Notes under the pieces: model-generated | What the model was told of the DNA's origin: nothing | Seen by the model: only the letters and a program-made list of their open reading frames with translations | Databases searched by the model: none | Shown: positions 33,872-44,829 of the stretch, one piece after another | Numbering within the stretch: position 1 is the stretch's first letter | Layout: each line of letters begins with the position of its first letter | Made by a program: the position numbers and the translations under genes | From: Miscanthus floridulus | Lineage: Eukaryota > Streptophyta > Magnoliopsida > Poales > Poaceae | Assembly (NCBI RefSeq): GCF_019320115.1 | Contig: NC_089584.1 | Coordinates: forward strand, 104,275,111-104,339,110 | Direction: 5' to 3' | DNA length: 64,000 bases

Positions 33872-35866
33872 CTAAACACGTTGGGTGGTAAGCCTTTTTG
33901 TAAGCGGATCCGCGAGCATCTTTTCGGTACTTATATGCTCAAGACTTATCATTTGATCCCGGACTTTATCTTTTACAACATAATACTTTATGTCAATGTG
34001 TTTGGCAGCACCACTTGACCTATTGTTGTGAGCATACTGTACTGCTGGATTATTATTGCAGTATAATTTCAGTGGTCTATTGATGTCGTCAACCACCTTC
34101 AAACCGGGTATGAACTTCTTTAGCCAGTTCACCTGTCCCGTTGCCTCATAACACGCTACAAACTCGGCATACATTGTGGACGATGTAGTAACGGTTTGTT
34201 TTAAGCTTTTCCATGAAATAGCTCCCCCTGCGAGAGTAAACACATATCCAGACGTGGATTTTCTATTATCTCCCGCATAATCAGAATCTGAATATCCCAC
34301 TATATTGAGTGAATCAGATCTTCTATACGTCATCATGAGGCCTTTCGTTCCTTGCAAATAACGCAAGACTTTCTTTACCAATTTCCAGTGTTCTATTCCA
34401 GAATTGCTCTGGAATCTGCCAAGTAACTCGGTAACAAATGCCAAGTCAGGGCGCGTACACACTTGAGCATATTGCAAGCTTCCGACAACTGAAGCATATG
34501 GAACCACTTTCATTTGATCGATCTCATATTGGTTCCTAGGGCATTGAAAATCTCCATATCTGTCGCCCTTGACTATAGGAGCAGGTGAGGGACTACATTT
34601 GTGCATACTGAATTTCTTTAAGACTTTTTCTACGTATGCCTTTTGTGACAGTCCTAATACCCCTTTACTTCTATCTCGGTGAATCTCGATCCCTAGAACG
34701 AACGAAGCTTCACCAAGATCTTTCATATCAAATTTTGAGGACAAAAATTTCTTTGTTTCCAGTAGTAGACTGACATCACTACTAGCAAGTAAGATATCAT
34801 CCACATACAGGACAAGGAAGATAAACTTCCCATTCTTAAACTTTGCGTAGACACAATTGTCCTCAACATTATCTTTAAACCCAAAATTCTTTATTGTCTG
34901 ATCAAACTTCAAGTACCACTGTCTTGAAGCTTGTTTTAATCCATAAATAGATTTCTTTAGGCGACATCCCAAACGTTCTTTTTCTTCCATGACAAAACCT
35001 TTCAGTTGTGCCATGTAAACATTTTTCTCTAAGTCTCCGTTGAGAAATGCCGTCTTTACATCCATCTGATGTAATTCCAAATCGTAATGTGCCACTAATG
35101 CCATTATGATTCTGAAGGAATCCTTACATGAGACTGGAGAAAATGTCTCATTGTAATCAATCCCTTCTCTTTGTGTAAAGCCTTTTGCCACAAGTCGGGC
35201 TTTATATCTCTCTATATTCTCGTGAGAGTCAAGTTTTGTTTTGTAGACCCATTTACAGCCTACTGTTTTGGCTTCTTTAGGAATTATCTCCAAATCCCAA
35301 ACTTTATTTGCATTCATTGATCTCATCTCATCTTCCATGGCCTCAAGCCACTTTGATGAATGATCACTTTTCATGGCTTCTTCAAATGAGGTGGGATCAT
35401 CCTCCATTTGAAATTCTTCAGTGTTGTACACTTCATAATCAGCAGAAATAGCTGATTTTCTAACTCTTTGAGACCTTCTAGGGGCCTCCTCAATTGGCAC
35501 ATTTTCTGTTTGAGGCTGTTGTTGCTCCCCCTCATATGTGGCAATAGGTTCTATAGGATCCTGAGGCATAAGTTCCTCATCATCATTCATTGTTGCCACA
35601 GGCGGGATAACAATAGGTGCTGGCACCACAGTGTCTTGTACTGTTGGTGCAGCAACAGCAGGTAGTGAGAAAAATGGCTCATGAATGATCGGAGTGGGTG
35701 CATACACCCGCTTATCTTCAAGGTCAATTTCTTGAGCTACCATGCTCCCCCTAATCATTTCATCCTCTAGGAAAACAGCGTGTCTCGTTTTCACAAACTT
35801 CGTATGTCTGTTAGACAGTAGAAATGAAAATCTTTTGACTTTTCTGGGTAGCCAATGAAATGGCAA
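33872..35866 (-). pseudogene. pol: Copia reverse transcriptase-RNase H part of pol
   Basis: A 664-codon open frame holds the RVT_2 reverse transcriptase and the copia RNase H. Visible landmarks, in order: an acidic Pro-rich linker after integrase; KTVGCKWVYKTKLDS; TFSPVSCKDSFRIIMALVA; HQMDVKTAFLNGDLE; the catalytic YVDDILLAS; SVVGSLQYAQVCTRPDLAF; YSDSDYAGDNRKSTSGYVF; and ADPLTK near the end. A single-base frameshift next to 33895 changes the last residues and ends the frame early. A second frameshift near 35940 separates it from the integrase frame. The catalytic residues of reverse transcriptase themselves are intact. The enzyme would copy element RNA in cytoplasmic particles. Confidence 0.9.
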
Positions 35867-35882
35867 CTCACTGTTTTGGGAT

Positions 35883-36644
35883 CTAGCTTCCCAATGTTTG
35901 GGTTAAAAACTTTAGCCTCAGCAAGGCTCCCCACACACGCAAGTGGTTAAGTGAGGGTACTCTTCCTGTCCACAACTCATACGGTGTTTTGGGCACCGAC
36001 TTACTTGGTACTCTATTGAGAATATGAATGGCGGTTTTTAACGCCTCCATCCACAGACTCGTGGGTAAAGTGGAGTAACTTATCATACTACGCACCATAT
36101 CTATCAGGGTACGGTTACACCTTTCAGCTACTCCATTCTGCTGAGGTTCGCCCGGTGTTGAATACTGGGCGACTATACCATTCTCCTGTAAGAACCTTGT
36201 AAAAGGTCCAGGAACTTGTCCATATGGGGTATGCCGACCGTAGTACTCTCCTCCACGGTCAGACCTGACTATCTTAATCTTTAAATCATGCTGATTTTCA
36301 ACTTCTACTTTAAATATTTTAAATTTATCCAATGCTTCTGTTCTTTCTTTAATTGGATAAATGTAGCCAAACCGAGAGTAATCGTCTGTGAATGTTATGA
36401 ATGAATCATAACCATCCACACTTTTTACAGGAAAAGGACTACATATGTCTGTGTGAATAATCTGTAGAATTCCTGCGCTTCGTTTGGCATCTTTCTTAAT
36501 TTTCTTTACATACTTTCCTTTTATGCAATCTCTACATTGTTCTAACTCTGAGAGCTCTAATGGAGGAAGAATATCATTCCTCACTAGTCTTTCTATTCTC
36601 TCCCTCGAAATATGGCCTAAACGACAGTGCCATAATTTTGACAA
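35883..36644 (-). pseudogene. pol: Copia integrase part of pol
   Basis: A 253-codon frame with the zinc-binding N-terminus ([17 protein letters not shown] followed by CRDCIKGK) and the catalytic core: D in [12 protein letters not shown] in [11 protein letters not shown] and E in [11 protein letters not shown], so the DDE triad is present. The frame is continuous with gag/protease except for a nonsense codon at about 36663. It runs off after RVWG because of a frameshift near 35940. Confidence 0.88.
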
Positions 36645-36662
36645 CGCATCGTGAGCTCTCTT

Positions 36663-37940
36663 TCATTTTCTGTTTGCATTGTTCGATGAGGATACATTTT
36701 CATTCACATCACATACGGAATTCACATTTTCACGAAGTGATAATAAATAAAGCTCGTCTTGTCGGAAGGCAAGACCAACACATTTATTATTAAACAATAT
36801 CCGACATTTGCCATTTCCAAAATGGCAATCATAACCATCATGGTCCAACTTTGATACACTAATAAGGTTTCTTTACAAAGAAGGTACATAAAGAACATCT
36901 CTAAGAAAAAGTATGAAGCCATCTGAAAGCTCTAGAGGAAGATCTCCAACGGCCTCAACATCTGCTTGTACTCCATTTGTGACTTTAATGAAACTTTCGC
37001 TTCTTTGCAAAGTTCTCATCGAACGGAATCCCTGTAATGAATTAGCAACATAAATAGTTGCACTTGAATCAATCCACCAAGTAGATTTTGAAAACTTTAC
37101 ATACAAGGATTCATTTACGAACGTAATAATGTTCTCACCTTTATTCTTCATAATCATCTTTAAGAAATCAGGATAATTCTTTTTATAATGTCCCGTCTTC
37201 TTGCAGTGGAGACACTGGTCTTTAGCCACTAGGAATTGCTGGTTCTGAGACTGTTGCATGGGACCTTTTCCAGATGACTTGGAGGAAGAGCTGTTATTAT
37301 AGTTCTTTTTCTTATCTTTTAGGTAGTTGACAGAACCACCTTGTGAAACTTTTATTCTTTCCTCCTCCTGCACACACATGGCTATGAGCTTTTTCAAATC
37401 CCATTTTTCAGGCTGTATGTTGTAATTAACAATAAAGGTGTCAAATTCTTTGGGCAAGGAAGCAAAAATCAAATGAATAAGAAACTCATCCTTGAGTGCC
37501 AAATCCATTGGTTTGAGCTTAGATGTCAGATTGCTCATTCTCAGTATGTGCTCTCTAATGCCACTGCCGCCACCAGAGTACCTTTCTGTAACCAGCTGCT
37601 TGATCAGCTGGGTTGTATATGTCTTTGAAGAGCCAGTGAACTAACTCTTTATTCTATCTAGGTACTCTGTGACCGTGTCACAGTCTGGAATTGAGCCCAC
37701 AATAGCAGGCTCAATTGTGTTCTTTATCACTGCCAAACACTTCTTGTTGGCAGTGACCCATTTCCTATGCTCAAGGTCATAGGATATCTTTACGGGAGCA
37801 AAATCCCGCTCTCTGTTCTGCCATGCAGCATCAGTCTTATCTGTCTCCCTCACCGGTGCCACAAGTTCTTTGGGACACGGTGTGGTGACAACCCAGTCTA
37901 CCTCAGCGAGGATAAAGGCCAGGTCTATCTTTTTTTCCAC
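36663..37940 (-). pseudogene. gag: Copia gag and protease region, with nonsense codons
   Basis: One minus-strand frame covers gag and protease but is broken by stops at 37641, 36873 and 36663. Gag shows the UBN2-type core (SNLTSKLKPM, FDTFIVNYNIQPEKWDL). The zinc knuckle CLHCKKTGHYKKNYP has Tyr where the last Cys of CCHC should be. The aspartic protease motif reads WWIDSSA, where copia proteases have Asp-Ser-Gly, so the active-site Gly is replaced by Ser. These changes, together with the stops, argue for relaxed selection after insertion or a non-autonomous source copy. Confidence 0.85.
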
Positions 37941-39370
37941 TTAATATATTTATCACCTTTTAGAGTGGGGATCTCTTTGATACAACTCATCAAGTTGTAT
38001 CCTCCTGAAAACACAATTCAAATAGTGTGAGAACAGAAAAAACAACAATAGTTGCATGCCTTAGTTTAACGTTGGTCAAAATTAAAACATACAATTATTT
38101 TATACATTAAATCTACATCACCGTTGGGCAGAAATAGAAATAATGCATAATCATTAAAATTATAATATTGCTATTAACAACGTTGGTCAGAAAATAACAA
38201 TATCATAATCAACTCATATTTATCTCTTGGCTCTTAAAATCAAATTCTCCCGTTGGTTCGAATTTAATTAAAAGTCCATAATTACTTTAAATACGCAGCG
38301 GAAACATCAATCAATAATTTCATAATGATTTTCAGAAGCATTTAAACTGTACATATACACTCTCTGTAAAATATATCGCGTTGGTTCAATATTGTACAGA
38401 GATATATCCGCAAAACTTTACAAAATTCATTCAAGTGCTTCTGAAAATAAACTTAAATGAAAAACTGTTACTATTTCATTTGAGCCGTAGGCCAACGTAG
38501 TGGTCCAGCTACCAAAACCGGCCCGCGGCCAGGCTTCACGCCGCTTCCTGGCCTTAACCTGGGCCTGGGCCGCGCAAAACCCCTTTGGGCCGATTTTACC
38601 CGCAAGCCCAGCGAGCGGCGGAGCGATCTTGTCCGTCCGGTTCGATCCGACGGTCCAGCATTCATTTCAGGAGATTAAAAAACCCCCTTCCGCCTGCCGT
38701 CTGCCCTGAACCCTAGTTCATTTTCCCGTCGCCACTCTTCCAGCCAAAACCACGGCAGCGGTGGCGGCGGGTTTCCGATGGAGGCCGGCCGGCATCCAGA
38801 CCTCGCCGGAGGTCCTGCCCGGCCCCCTTGCCCTCTTTTCACTCTCTGGCTTTTCTTTCTCAAGCACACCGAGCCAAAACTGCGGCGGCCACGACCGGAG
38901 GAGACGACGACGCCGCCGCGGGACCTTTCGCCGGCGCGCGTGCTCGCCCATGGCTGAGCGCGGCGCCGTCGAATGGCCTCTCGACGATGCCCTGAGCCCT
39001 CTCGCCGATGTCGGCGTCCCGACGACGAGCGGCGGCTCGCTGATCTGTCCCGTGCGGCGTCCATGCGCCGGCGGTGGTGGCGGGAAGGGAGATCCCAGGT
39101 AGGAAATAACCCTTGCCAAACCGTCCTTTTTTTTCTTGATTTCGGGATCACAGTTAGGGTTAGGGTTGCAGGGTGTTCTTTCCCGATCCGAACCTTTAAC
39201 TTTTCTCAGATCCGAAGGGATTTGGTTAGGTTTCAACCGAAAACTATGTCGGCCGAAGCCCTCTAGATCCGCACTGGATCTCTCTTTCTTGATCCGATTC
39301 AAAATCGGACCAACATCTTTGGGTTCCTTTCGATTGTATTTACTGATCTAGATCCACGTACTAGATAGAC
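37941..39370 (-). other. Copia 5' leader between primer-binding site and gag
   Basis: An unusually long 1.4-kb untranslated leader. 38020-38470 is AT-rich with five CGTTGG-centred motifs (about 38070, 38121, 38181, 38251, 38379). 38480-39160 is GC-rich and has long spurious frames on both strands. No domain is recognised in either part. Confidence 0.6.
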
Positions 39371-39384
39371 TGGCTCCGATGCCA
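39368..39384 (-). other. Copia primer-binding site
   Basis: On the minus strand TGGCATCGGAGCCAG follows the 5' LTR by one or two bases. It resembles the initiator tRNA-Met complement used by copia elements, with differences at two positions from TGGTATCAGAGC. Confidence 0.75.
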
Positions 39385-39385
39385 T

Positions 39386-39871
39386 TGTTAAGAACAATGA
39401 GAATCTCTAGCAGTAGATCTAGTGTTTTCTTACTTTGAATACGGGATGAATAGAGGGGAAAGATCGGAGAGATAAAGAGAAAGGTGTGGGTGATGAACCT
39501 GAGCCCTCGGAGGGAGTCGCAGAGGCGGCCATCGCAGGTTCGGTGATGGAGGCAGCACACGGGCAGCGACGGGCGGAGTAGAGGTGGCACGAATGTCGAT
39601 GCGGTGCAGACTGGTGGCGTAGCAGTGGCGACGGCGAAGTCAATGGAGCTTCCCGTCGCTGGCTGCGCGCCCTCTTAGATCGGTCTAGGGTTTGTCGGTG
39701 GGTTTGTGGCTTACGGCGAACCTCGTGCTTTGAGCCGTCGGCCCCCACCTCTTTATATAGCGCAGTGCGACGGGGGCCCACCAACTATGTAGGGTTGGGC
39801 GCCCCCGATCAGGGCGCGAGACCAAGGCCCAATAGGCCGTTGGGCTTATTGGTCAGGAGATCAATCTAACA
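39386..39871 (-). repeat. Copia 5' LTR
   Basis: 486 bp, about 97.7 percent identical to the LTR at 33148-33633, with the same TATA box near 39750 (minus strand CTATATAAAG). Confidence 0.95.
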
Positions 39872-39876
39872 CGATA

Positions 39877-40390
39877 ATGGCTTGTCCCTAGTGGCCCGTT
39901 ATGCTCCTCGCGTCCTGGAGCCTAGCTTCCCTACCTCTTTTCCCATCCTCGCTGTCGTCTCCCTCAACGGCATAGCCACATCGGCCTCGTCCTCAGCCCT
40001 TGCACCATCGAGCTCTTGCGTGCTAGCGCCGGGGCCCTTTGACTTGAGGAGGTAAATGTGACATCCAGATTAGTTTAAATTTAGCTCATGTGCATAATGA
40101 TTTGAAATTACGAAGGCTTAGTTCTACTTTGGTTGTTGAGGGTCGATTAAAGCAACATATGAGGTTCTTTTTGGTTGGGGTTTTTAGAACCTGTTTTTGC
40201 TAAAGCCAAAAGCCAACTAAAAAGGACGAGAACACATAGCTACTTTGTAACAAAAGCAGTTTTTCCTCTCCCCTACTTTCACCGCATATGGAGGTGGATA
40301 ATTTGGAAAAAAATTACCAACCTGTCAACCAAAGGTGACCCACATGCAGATGACAGAGAAAATTACTTCATTGCTTCTTGATGCTATTTT
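39877..40390. other. Intergenic sequence, nothing recognised
   Basis: Continuation of the pre-insertion locus downstream of the copia element. No gene, repeat end or RNA is supported. Confidence 0.5.
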
Positions 40391-40394
40391 CTGT

Positions 40395-41360
40395 CGAGTA
40401 ACCCGGTAGCTCAGAGTGACTTGAGTGGCCAAGTGAATAATTGGCTTAGCGACTAAGTGATAGAGTTACTAAGTAATAATTGGCTTATAGGCCAAGTGAC
40501 AAAGTAATTGAGTTACCAAGTGTTTGAGTGACTACGCGGCCAAGTGTATGAGTCGCTAATTGCTTGAGTGGTGAGTGGCCGAGGACTGACTGGTTCATTG
40601 CTTGAGTGGGCAAACCCCTAGTGACTGAGTTTGAGTTACTAAGTGATTGAGTGACTGAGTGATCATGTGACTAAGAGCCTTTTTGGCAGGGCTCCTGCAA
40701 GGGCTTCAGCTCCGGCTCCTGCAGGAGCTATGCCAAACGTCTGTTTTGAAAAAGGGCTTCGCATGAGGAGCCGGTCAAGAGCCGGAGCCATTTTTTGCCT
40801 GCGCAGAAGAAGCCTAAAAAACGAGCTTCGCATGGCTCCTTGCTGTGGGTTCACGTCGTCTAGTGCGAAGGAGCCGTTTTGCCAAACGTTTTCCAGAACG
40901 GCTTCAGCTCCTCCAGAGGAGCTGCTCCTTCAGAGGAGCCAGAGCCGGAGCCATTTTCAGAGGAGCCAGAGCCCTGCCAAACAGGCCCTAAGTGTCCGAG
41001 TGGGCGAGTGACCAAGTAGCAATGTGACTAAGTGGCTGAGAGATGGGGTGACTAAGTGGCCAAGCAGGGGCAGCTGGTGCATCCATGAAAATATGGGGAC
41101 GGTGAGGGAGAAGAAGAAATGGAGGAAAGAAGAAAAATGGAGAGAGAGAGAGAGAGAGGAAGAAGAAGAGACCAGCCCCCCTCAATCCTGTTCTGCATCT
41201 GCCACTGTAGCCAAGAGACTAATCTACTAAGTGGGCGAGTGATTGAGTTGCTAAGTGTCATAGCCATAGTGACCGAGTGACTAAGTGGCTAATTGCTTGG
41301 GTGACTGAATGGCCGGATAATGAGTGACTGAGTTATCGAGCGACCACGTTAGGCGGTCGA
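40395..41360. repeat. Degenerate tandem array of GAGTGACT/AAGTGGC units
   Basis: About 0.5 kb of short imperfect units built from GAGTGACT, AAGTGACT, AGTTACTAAGTG and AAGTGGCC, interrupted by a MITE (40675-40988) and by a second insert (about 41065-41215) that includes a (GA)n run near 41139-41158. The array resumes in phase after each interruption. There is no coding potential. Confidence 0.75.
40675..40988. mobile_element. Harbinger-type MITE (GGGCCTGTTTGGCAGGGCTC ends)
   Basis: The 314-bp element has termini GAGCCTTTTTGGCAGGGCTC and GAGCCCTGCCAAACAGGCCC in inverse, flanked by TAA on both sides (40672-40674 and 40989-40991). Its interior is rich in GGAGCC/GGCTCC and would fold into a long stem. 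Confidence 0.85.
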
Positions 41361-41799
41361 GTGGTATTTTGAGAGAATGATCATGATATTTTCTTAACAA
41401 ATCATTCAGAATTTATATTTTATTGTTATAAAACGTCCATAATCACAATCATAAACACGTGCATGCACACGCACATGCATAACTACTAGTCACGAAAACA
41501 AGCTTTGCATTTCTTGCCTGACGCGGCAGCACACGCTCCCTGCTTCGTCGACGCCAAGGGGGCCTGAAAAAACGGAAACCGTGGCCAGAGCCCCACGGCG
41601 AGGAAACAACGAGAGAGGCGAACCAGTCACCAGGACAAACAACGCAACACACAGCGACCGTGACACAGAGACACACACAAATCAAAGCCGCCCCCCATCG
41701 TTATCACGACGACTGACGAGCGCACGCAGACATGGACTGATGGATCCATCGGAGTGTACTGGGAACGGCCAGGGCCGGTTCAGTCACGGTAGAAGACGA
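41361..41799. other. Intergenic sequence, nothing recognised
   Basis: Includes a CA-rich stretch near 41460-41480. No supported gene. Confidence 0.45.
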
Positions 41800-41904
41800 G
41801 CAGCGGCAGATGATGCGCAGCCGCGCACCGTGCTCCTTCACGGCCCTTCGGAGGCCCCTAGCCCCGCGCCTCCCCTGTTGGCTCCTGACGACGGCGAGCT
41901 CCAT
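41800..41904 (-). pseudogene. Decayed DVL/RTFL-like small-peptide gene (candidate)
   Basis: On the minus strand a frame starting at an ATG at 41904 reads MELAVVRSQQGRRGARGLRR and then AVKEHGARLRIICRC, which resembles the DVL/ROTUNDIFOLIA core (KEQ-ARLYIIRRC). After the last Cys the frame departs from the family. A short deletion plus frame change just there would account for a shifted frame ending in Arg-Asp-stop, as DVL peptides often do. An in-frame extension upstream reaches 42036. It could be a pseudogene, a diverged gene or chance similarity in GC-rich DNA. The intact DVL gene at 49913 makes a local duplication plausible. Confidence 0.4.
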
Positions 41905-42900
41905 CTCCTCCTCGATCGGCTCCTCCTCTGCGTCGAGCGCGCAGCCGCGAAGCGAGAACCCGAGCGCGCGCTGGATGGATGGCGCCGCGCACGCAAGGGG
42001 AGACTGGACAGCGGCCAGCCTCCTCTCCGCAGACAAGCTGCTGGCCGGGGCTGAGGAAACAATCGATCTGGACGCAAAGCGCTTGGGCCGGTGGCGTTCC
42101 GCGTTCTCTCCTCCCGCGCCTATACACTGGGCTGGCCGGCCGCCGGCGCAGGGGGGAGCGATCCTGGATGGTTCAATGTAGGTCGCGCTACGGGCACCTA
42201 GCTCTAGCTGTGCCTGTACGTACGTACGAAGATTTTGACTATGTACTAGTAGATGCGTGTCTACGTGTCCAAATTATTCGAGGTAATCTGGACCGTCGAC
42301 CGGTTACTGATCCCTCCGTTTCCCGGGAGATCTTGACGACGCTTAACTGTCATCGAAACCACTTTGCGCTCGAACTATTTTAAAGGTATAATTTGTCTGG
42401 TTTTCAAAGTTAAGGATGACATATCGTCGATATTCGAGTTTGATGGTGTTTTTTAGATTCAGCGACAAGCTACGAGCAAATCAGACTTTATTTAAAACCA
42501 TAATTTCGCAGGGATGCATGCATGGTACCCAGTAGATTGCCGACGCGCGGCCGGCGGCTCGGCCAGCTACCATAGACTGGTTGGCTTGATCTAACACCAG
42601 GAATTACTTGTCCACGCCACGATCTCGCTATATTTGCACGGAAGCCAGTTGACTTGGTGTGCGCAGGCGTTAACGTTGGCAGAACAAAATCACATGGACC
42701 TGTTTTTAAATTCCGGTCAAACAATATCGAGCTGTTGATATATAGACCGAAATTGTAGCTAGCCTAAAATATTTACAGTCAAAGCCAATAAAAGCTAGAA
42801 GATATCGCACTTTTCAGTTGTAGGTTCTCTGATAATATTAGTCAACGCTTGCTTCATCCAATGAGGAAGATTTAGGCCGTCATGATGAAGATCACAAGCT
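41905..42900. other. GC-rich then AT-rich intergenic sequence
   Basis: 41905-42180 is GC-rich and has long frames on both strands without motifs. A short segment at about 42275-42295 (TTCGAGGTAATCT) recurs at 46009, hinting at a shared duplicated block. Nothing else is supported. Confidence 0.4.
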
Positions 42901-42949
42901 AGATCTTGCATGCTAATCAAACCCACCCTCCTGTACATGCCTCTCGGGC

Positions 42950-43545
42950 TTCTATGGGGTGGCGGGACAACGACGATGGCGGTGAAGGCTGGCAAGGGGT
43001 CTGGCTTTGTGCCCCGACATCCATGCTAGAGGGTTCTTGGGCGAAAGCCTTGCGACGACGACGCCGTTGGGCGCCGCTTTCCTATTGGAGGTGTCGTGTT
43101 TCCCCTCTAACACGTCATCTAAAGATGAAAACCCAGTCCACTATAGATGTGAGACGATGGCGCCATCGGCGTCGCTCCCTTCCTGAAGGCGTCGTATTTA
43201 GATTATCCTTGCGGCTTTGATGCGAGGCGAGGGTTTGCGATTGGAAGTCGGAGCTACTCTTCGGTGTTTGAGCTTGGCAACAATGACCGGTGACCGGCCG
43301 TTAGCTTCATACATGTCAGGGGTGACTAGTGGGTGGCCTGCCATGGGAAGTCAGAGCTGCCGACAGCTTGACTTCCATGTTTGGCAACGATGACCCATGG
43401 CAATGTGTCGTGTTTATGCTTAGCCGCATCGCGTGGGTAGTTAGCTCGGGTGCCTTTTTGACATCTCATCTGGCTAACCTTCTTATACATAATATTGTTT
43501 CGTCTTATCTGAGCGGCATAGCTCCAGCCATTGTTTAAAAAAAGT
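42950..43545 (+). repeat. Probable non-LTR retrotransposon 3' tail
   Basis: GC-rich, non-coding sequence with repeated CGACGACG / GGCGTCG motifs, becoming T-rich and ending in TTGTTTAAAAAAA. This resembles 3' UTRs of grass LINEs. No coding segment is attached and no target duplication was found. Confidence 0.35.
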
Positions 43546-44118
43546 GTGAAAATAAGAACGCGCCATGCTGCCACTCTAGACTAACCTATAGGAAAGTCGT
43601 ATGGATCACCTACACACTATCTATGGCCACGAAATCGTGGTTCATTTTTGTGATTCTCCTTTCAACCTCTCGTTGAAAATTGCGGCATCCAGTTTCTTAT
43701 GGAGGCAGATACGACAAACTAACAGGCTCCAAATCAGATCTTATACGCATGTCTGTACGACTGATTGCAAATGATATTGGAGATGAGTTCAAGTTGGACG
43801 TGAGGATATTGTTTAATGAAACCTCATGGTCCTAACTCACCAGGATCTTTCAAATCATCGACAGGCCAACTAAGATTATGTATGTATATATGCCTACAGC
43901 TCGACAGCGAATCACACGTTGATTCCCAAGATATAGGAGTGGTAAGCCATACATGTGGCCTAACAAAACCCTAACGGAGATTTCTGAATCTCCAGTGAAT
44001 CGGAGTGATTCACGAGGCATTATTTGGTCCACAGATTTTAGAGGCATTGTCCCTCAGATCTCGATTCAAAGTTCCCGCAGGTTGCCAAACAGCAGCTTGA
44101 GCTTTGGAGTGGCAGTTA

Positions 44119-44360
44119 TGCCCCGTTTAGATCCGAAAATTTTTGGGTTTTGGGTACTGTAGCATTTTCGTTTGTATTTGATAATTAGTGTCTAATTATG
44201 GACTAATTAGGTTCGAAAGTTTCGTCTCGCGATTTCTCACCCAACTGTGCAATTAGTTTTTTTTTCGTCTACATTTAGTACTCCATGTATGTGTCGCAAG
44301 ATTCGATGTGACGGGTACTGCGCAAAAATTTTTAGGTTTTGGAGGGAACTAAACGGGGCC
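44119..44360. mobile_element. Harbinger-type MITE (CCCCGTTTAG ends)
   Basis: The 242-bp element begins TGCCCCGTTTAGA and ends CTAAACGGGGCC, flanked by TTA on both sides (44116-44118 and 44361-44363). Confidence 0.85.
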
Positions 44361-44489
44361 TTAGCTGATGACCACTGCAGGGAAGTACTGCAGCATATTT
44401 TTTTGAGGGAACAGTACTGTAGCATATTGCTACATCGAAATGGAATAGATTAGTCCAACCTGACAACTAAGCAGCACATAGTCTCCTCT

Positions 44490-44632
44490 TAAAAAATGAG
44501 GCAGAGAGAAGGTCCATCTTATTTCTCCCTCTATATAAGCACACAAGTACTTGTCCGTAAGCAACTGTAAAGATCCCACTCAACACAATACACAACCTAC
44601 CTCTTCTTGAGAGAAAGAACCATTTAACTCAT
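44490..44632 (+). promoter_or_regulatory. Promoter/5' UTR-like copy related to the DVL gene
   Basis: CCCTCTATATAAGCACACAAG and, 90 bases on, CTTCTTGAGAGAAAGAACC parallel GCCCTATATAAGCGCACCAG and CTTGAGAGAAATCACC upstream of the DVL gene at 49913. The sequence reaches an ATG at 44630 but no DVL-like frame follows. It is probably a truncated duplicate. Confidence 0.4.
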
Positions 44633-44829
44633 GTTTTTTTGGGGGGAACCTTCTTGGTCCACTCTAAAATTCCTGTTGTAATATTACATTTGACATAAAT
44701 GCAGTATATAGATAGTGTCCGCCAGAACTTATCGTTGCACACTGTAAAGCCGAAGATTCAAGGATATGGATCCCATGGTAATCCAAGAGATCTCTAGTTG
44801 TCTGGACTTTCTCACGGTTTTGGTTCACG

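Larger units (their letters stand above)
33148..39871 (-). mobile_element. Full-length Ty1/copia LTR retrotransposon, coding region decayed
   Basis: Two 486-bp LTRs (33148-33633 and 39386-39871), each TG...CA, bound the element, with the target duplication CGATA at 33143-33147 and 39872-39876. Transcription runs on the minus strand: the primer-binding site lies next to the right LTR and the polypurine tract next to the left LTR. Gag, protease, integrase and reverse transcriptase/RNase H follow in copia order. By eye the LTRs differ at about 11 of 486 sites, mostly C/T, which at the often-used grass rate of 1.3e-8 per site per year is roughly 0.9 million years. Three nonsense codons and at least two frameshifts make this copy non-coding as it stands. 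Confidence 0.95.

Noticed and set aside
39152..39172. GTTAGGGTTAGGGTT, telomere-like
   Set aside because: Only two units and TTAGGG rather than the plant TTTAGGG. It lies inside the copia leader.
38675..39302. Overlapping long frames in the copia leader
   Set aside because: Composition-driven (Arg/Pro/Ser-rich) on both strands, with no recognisable domain.
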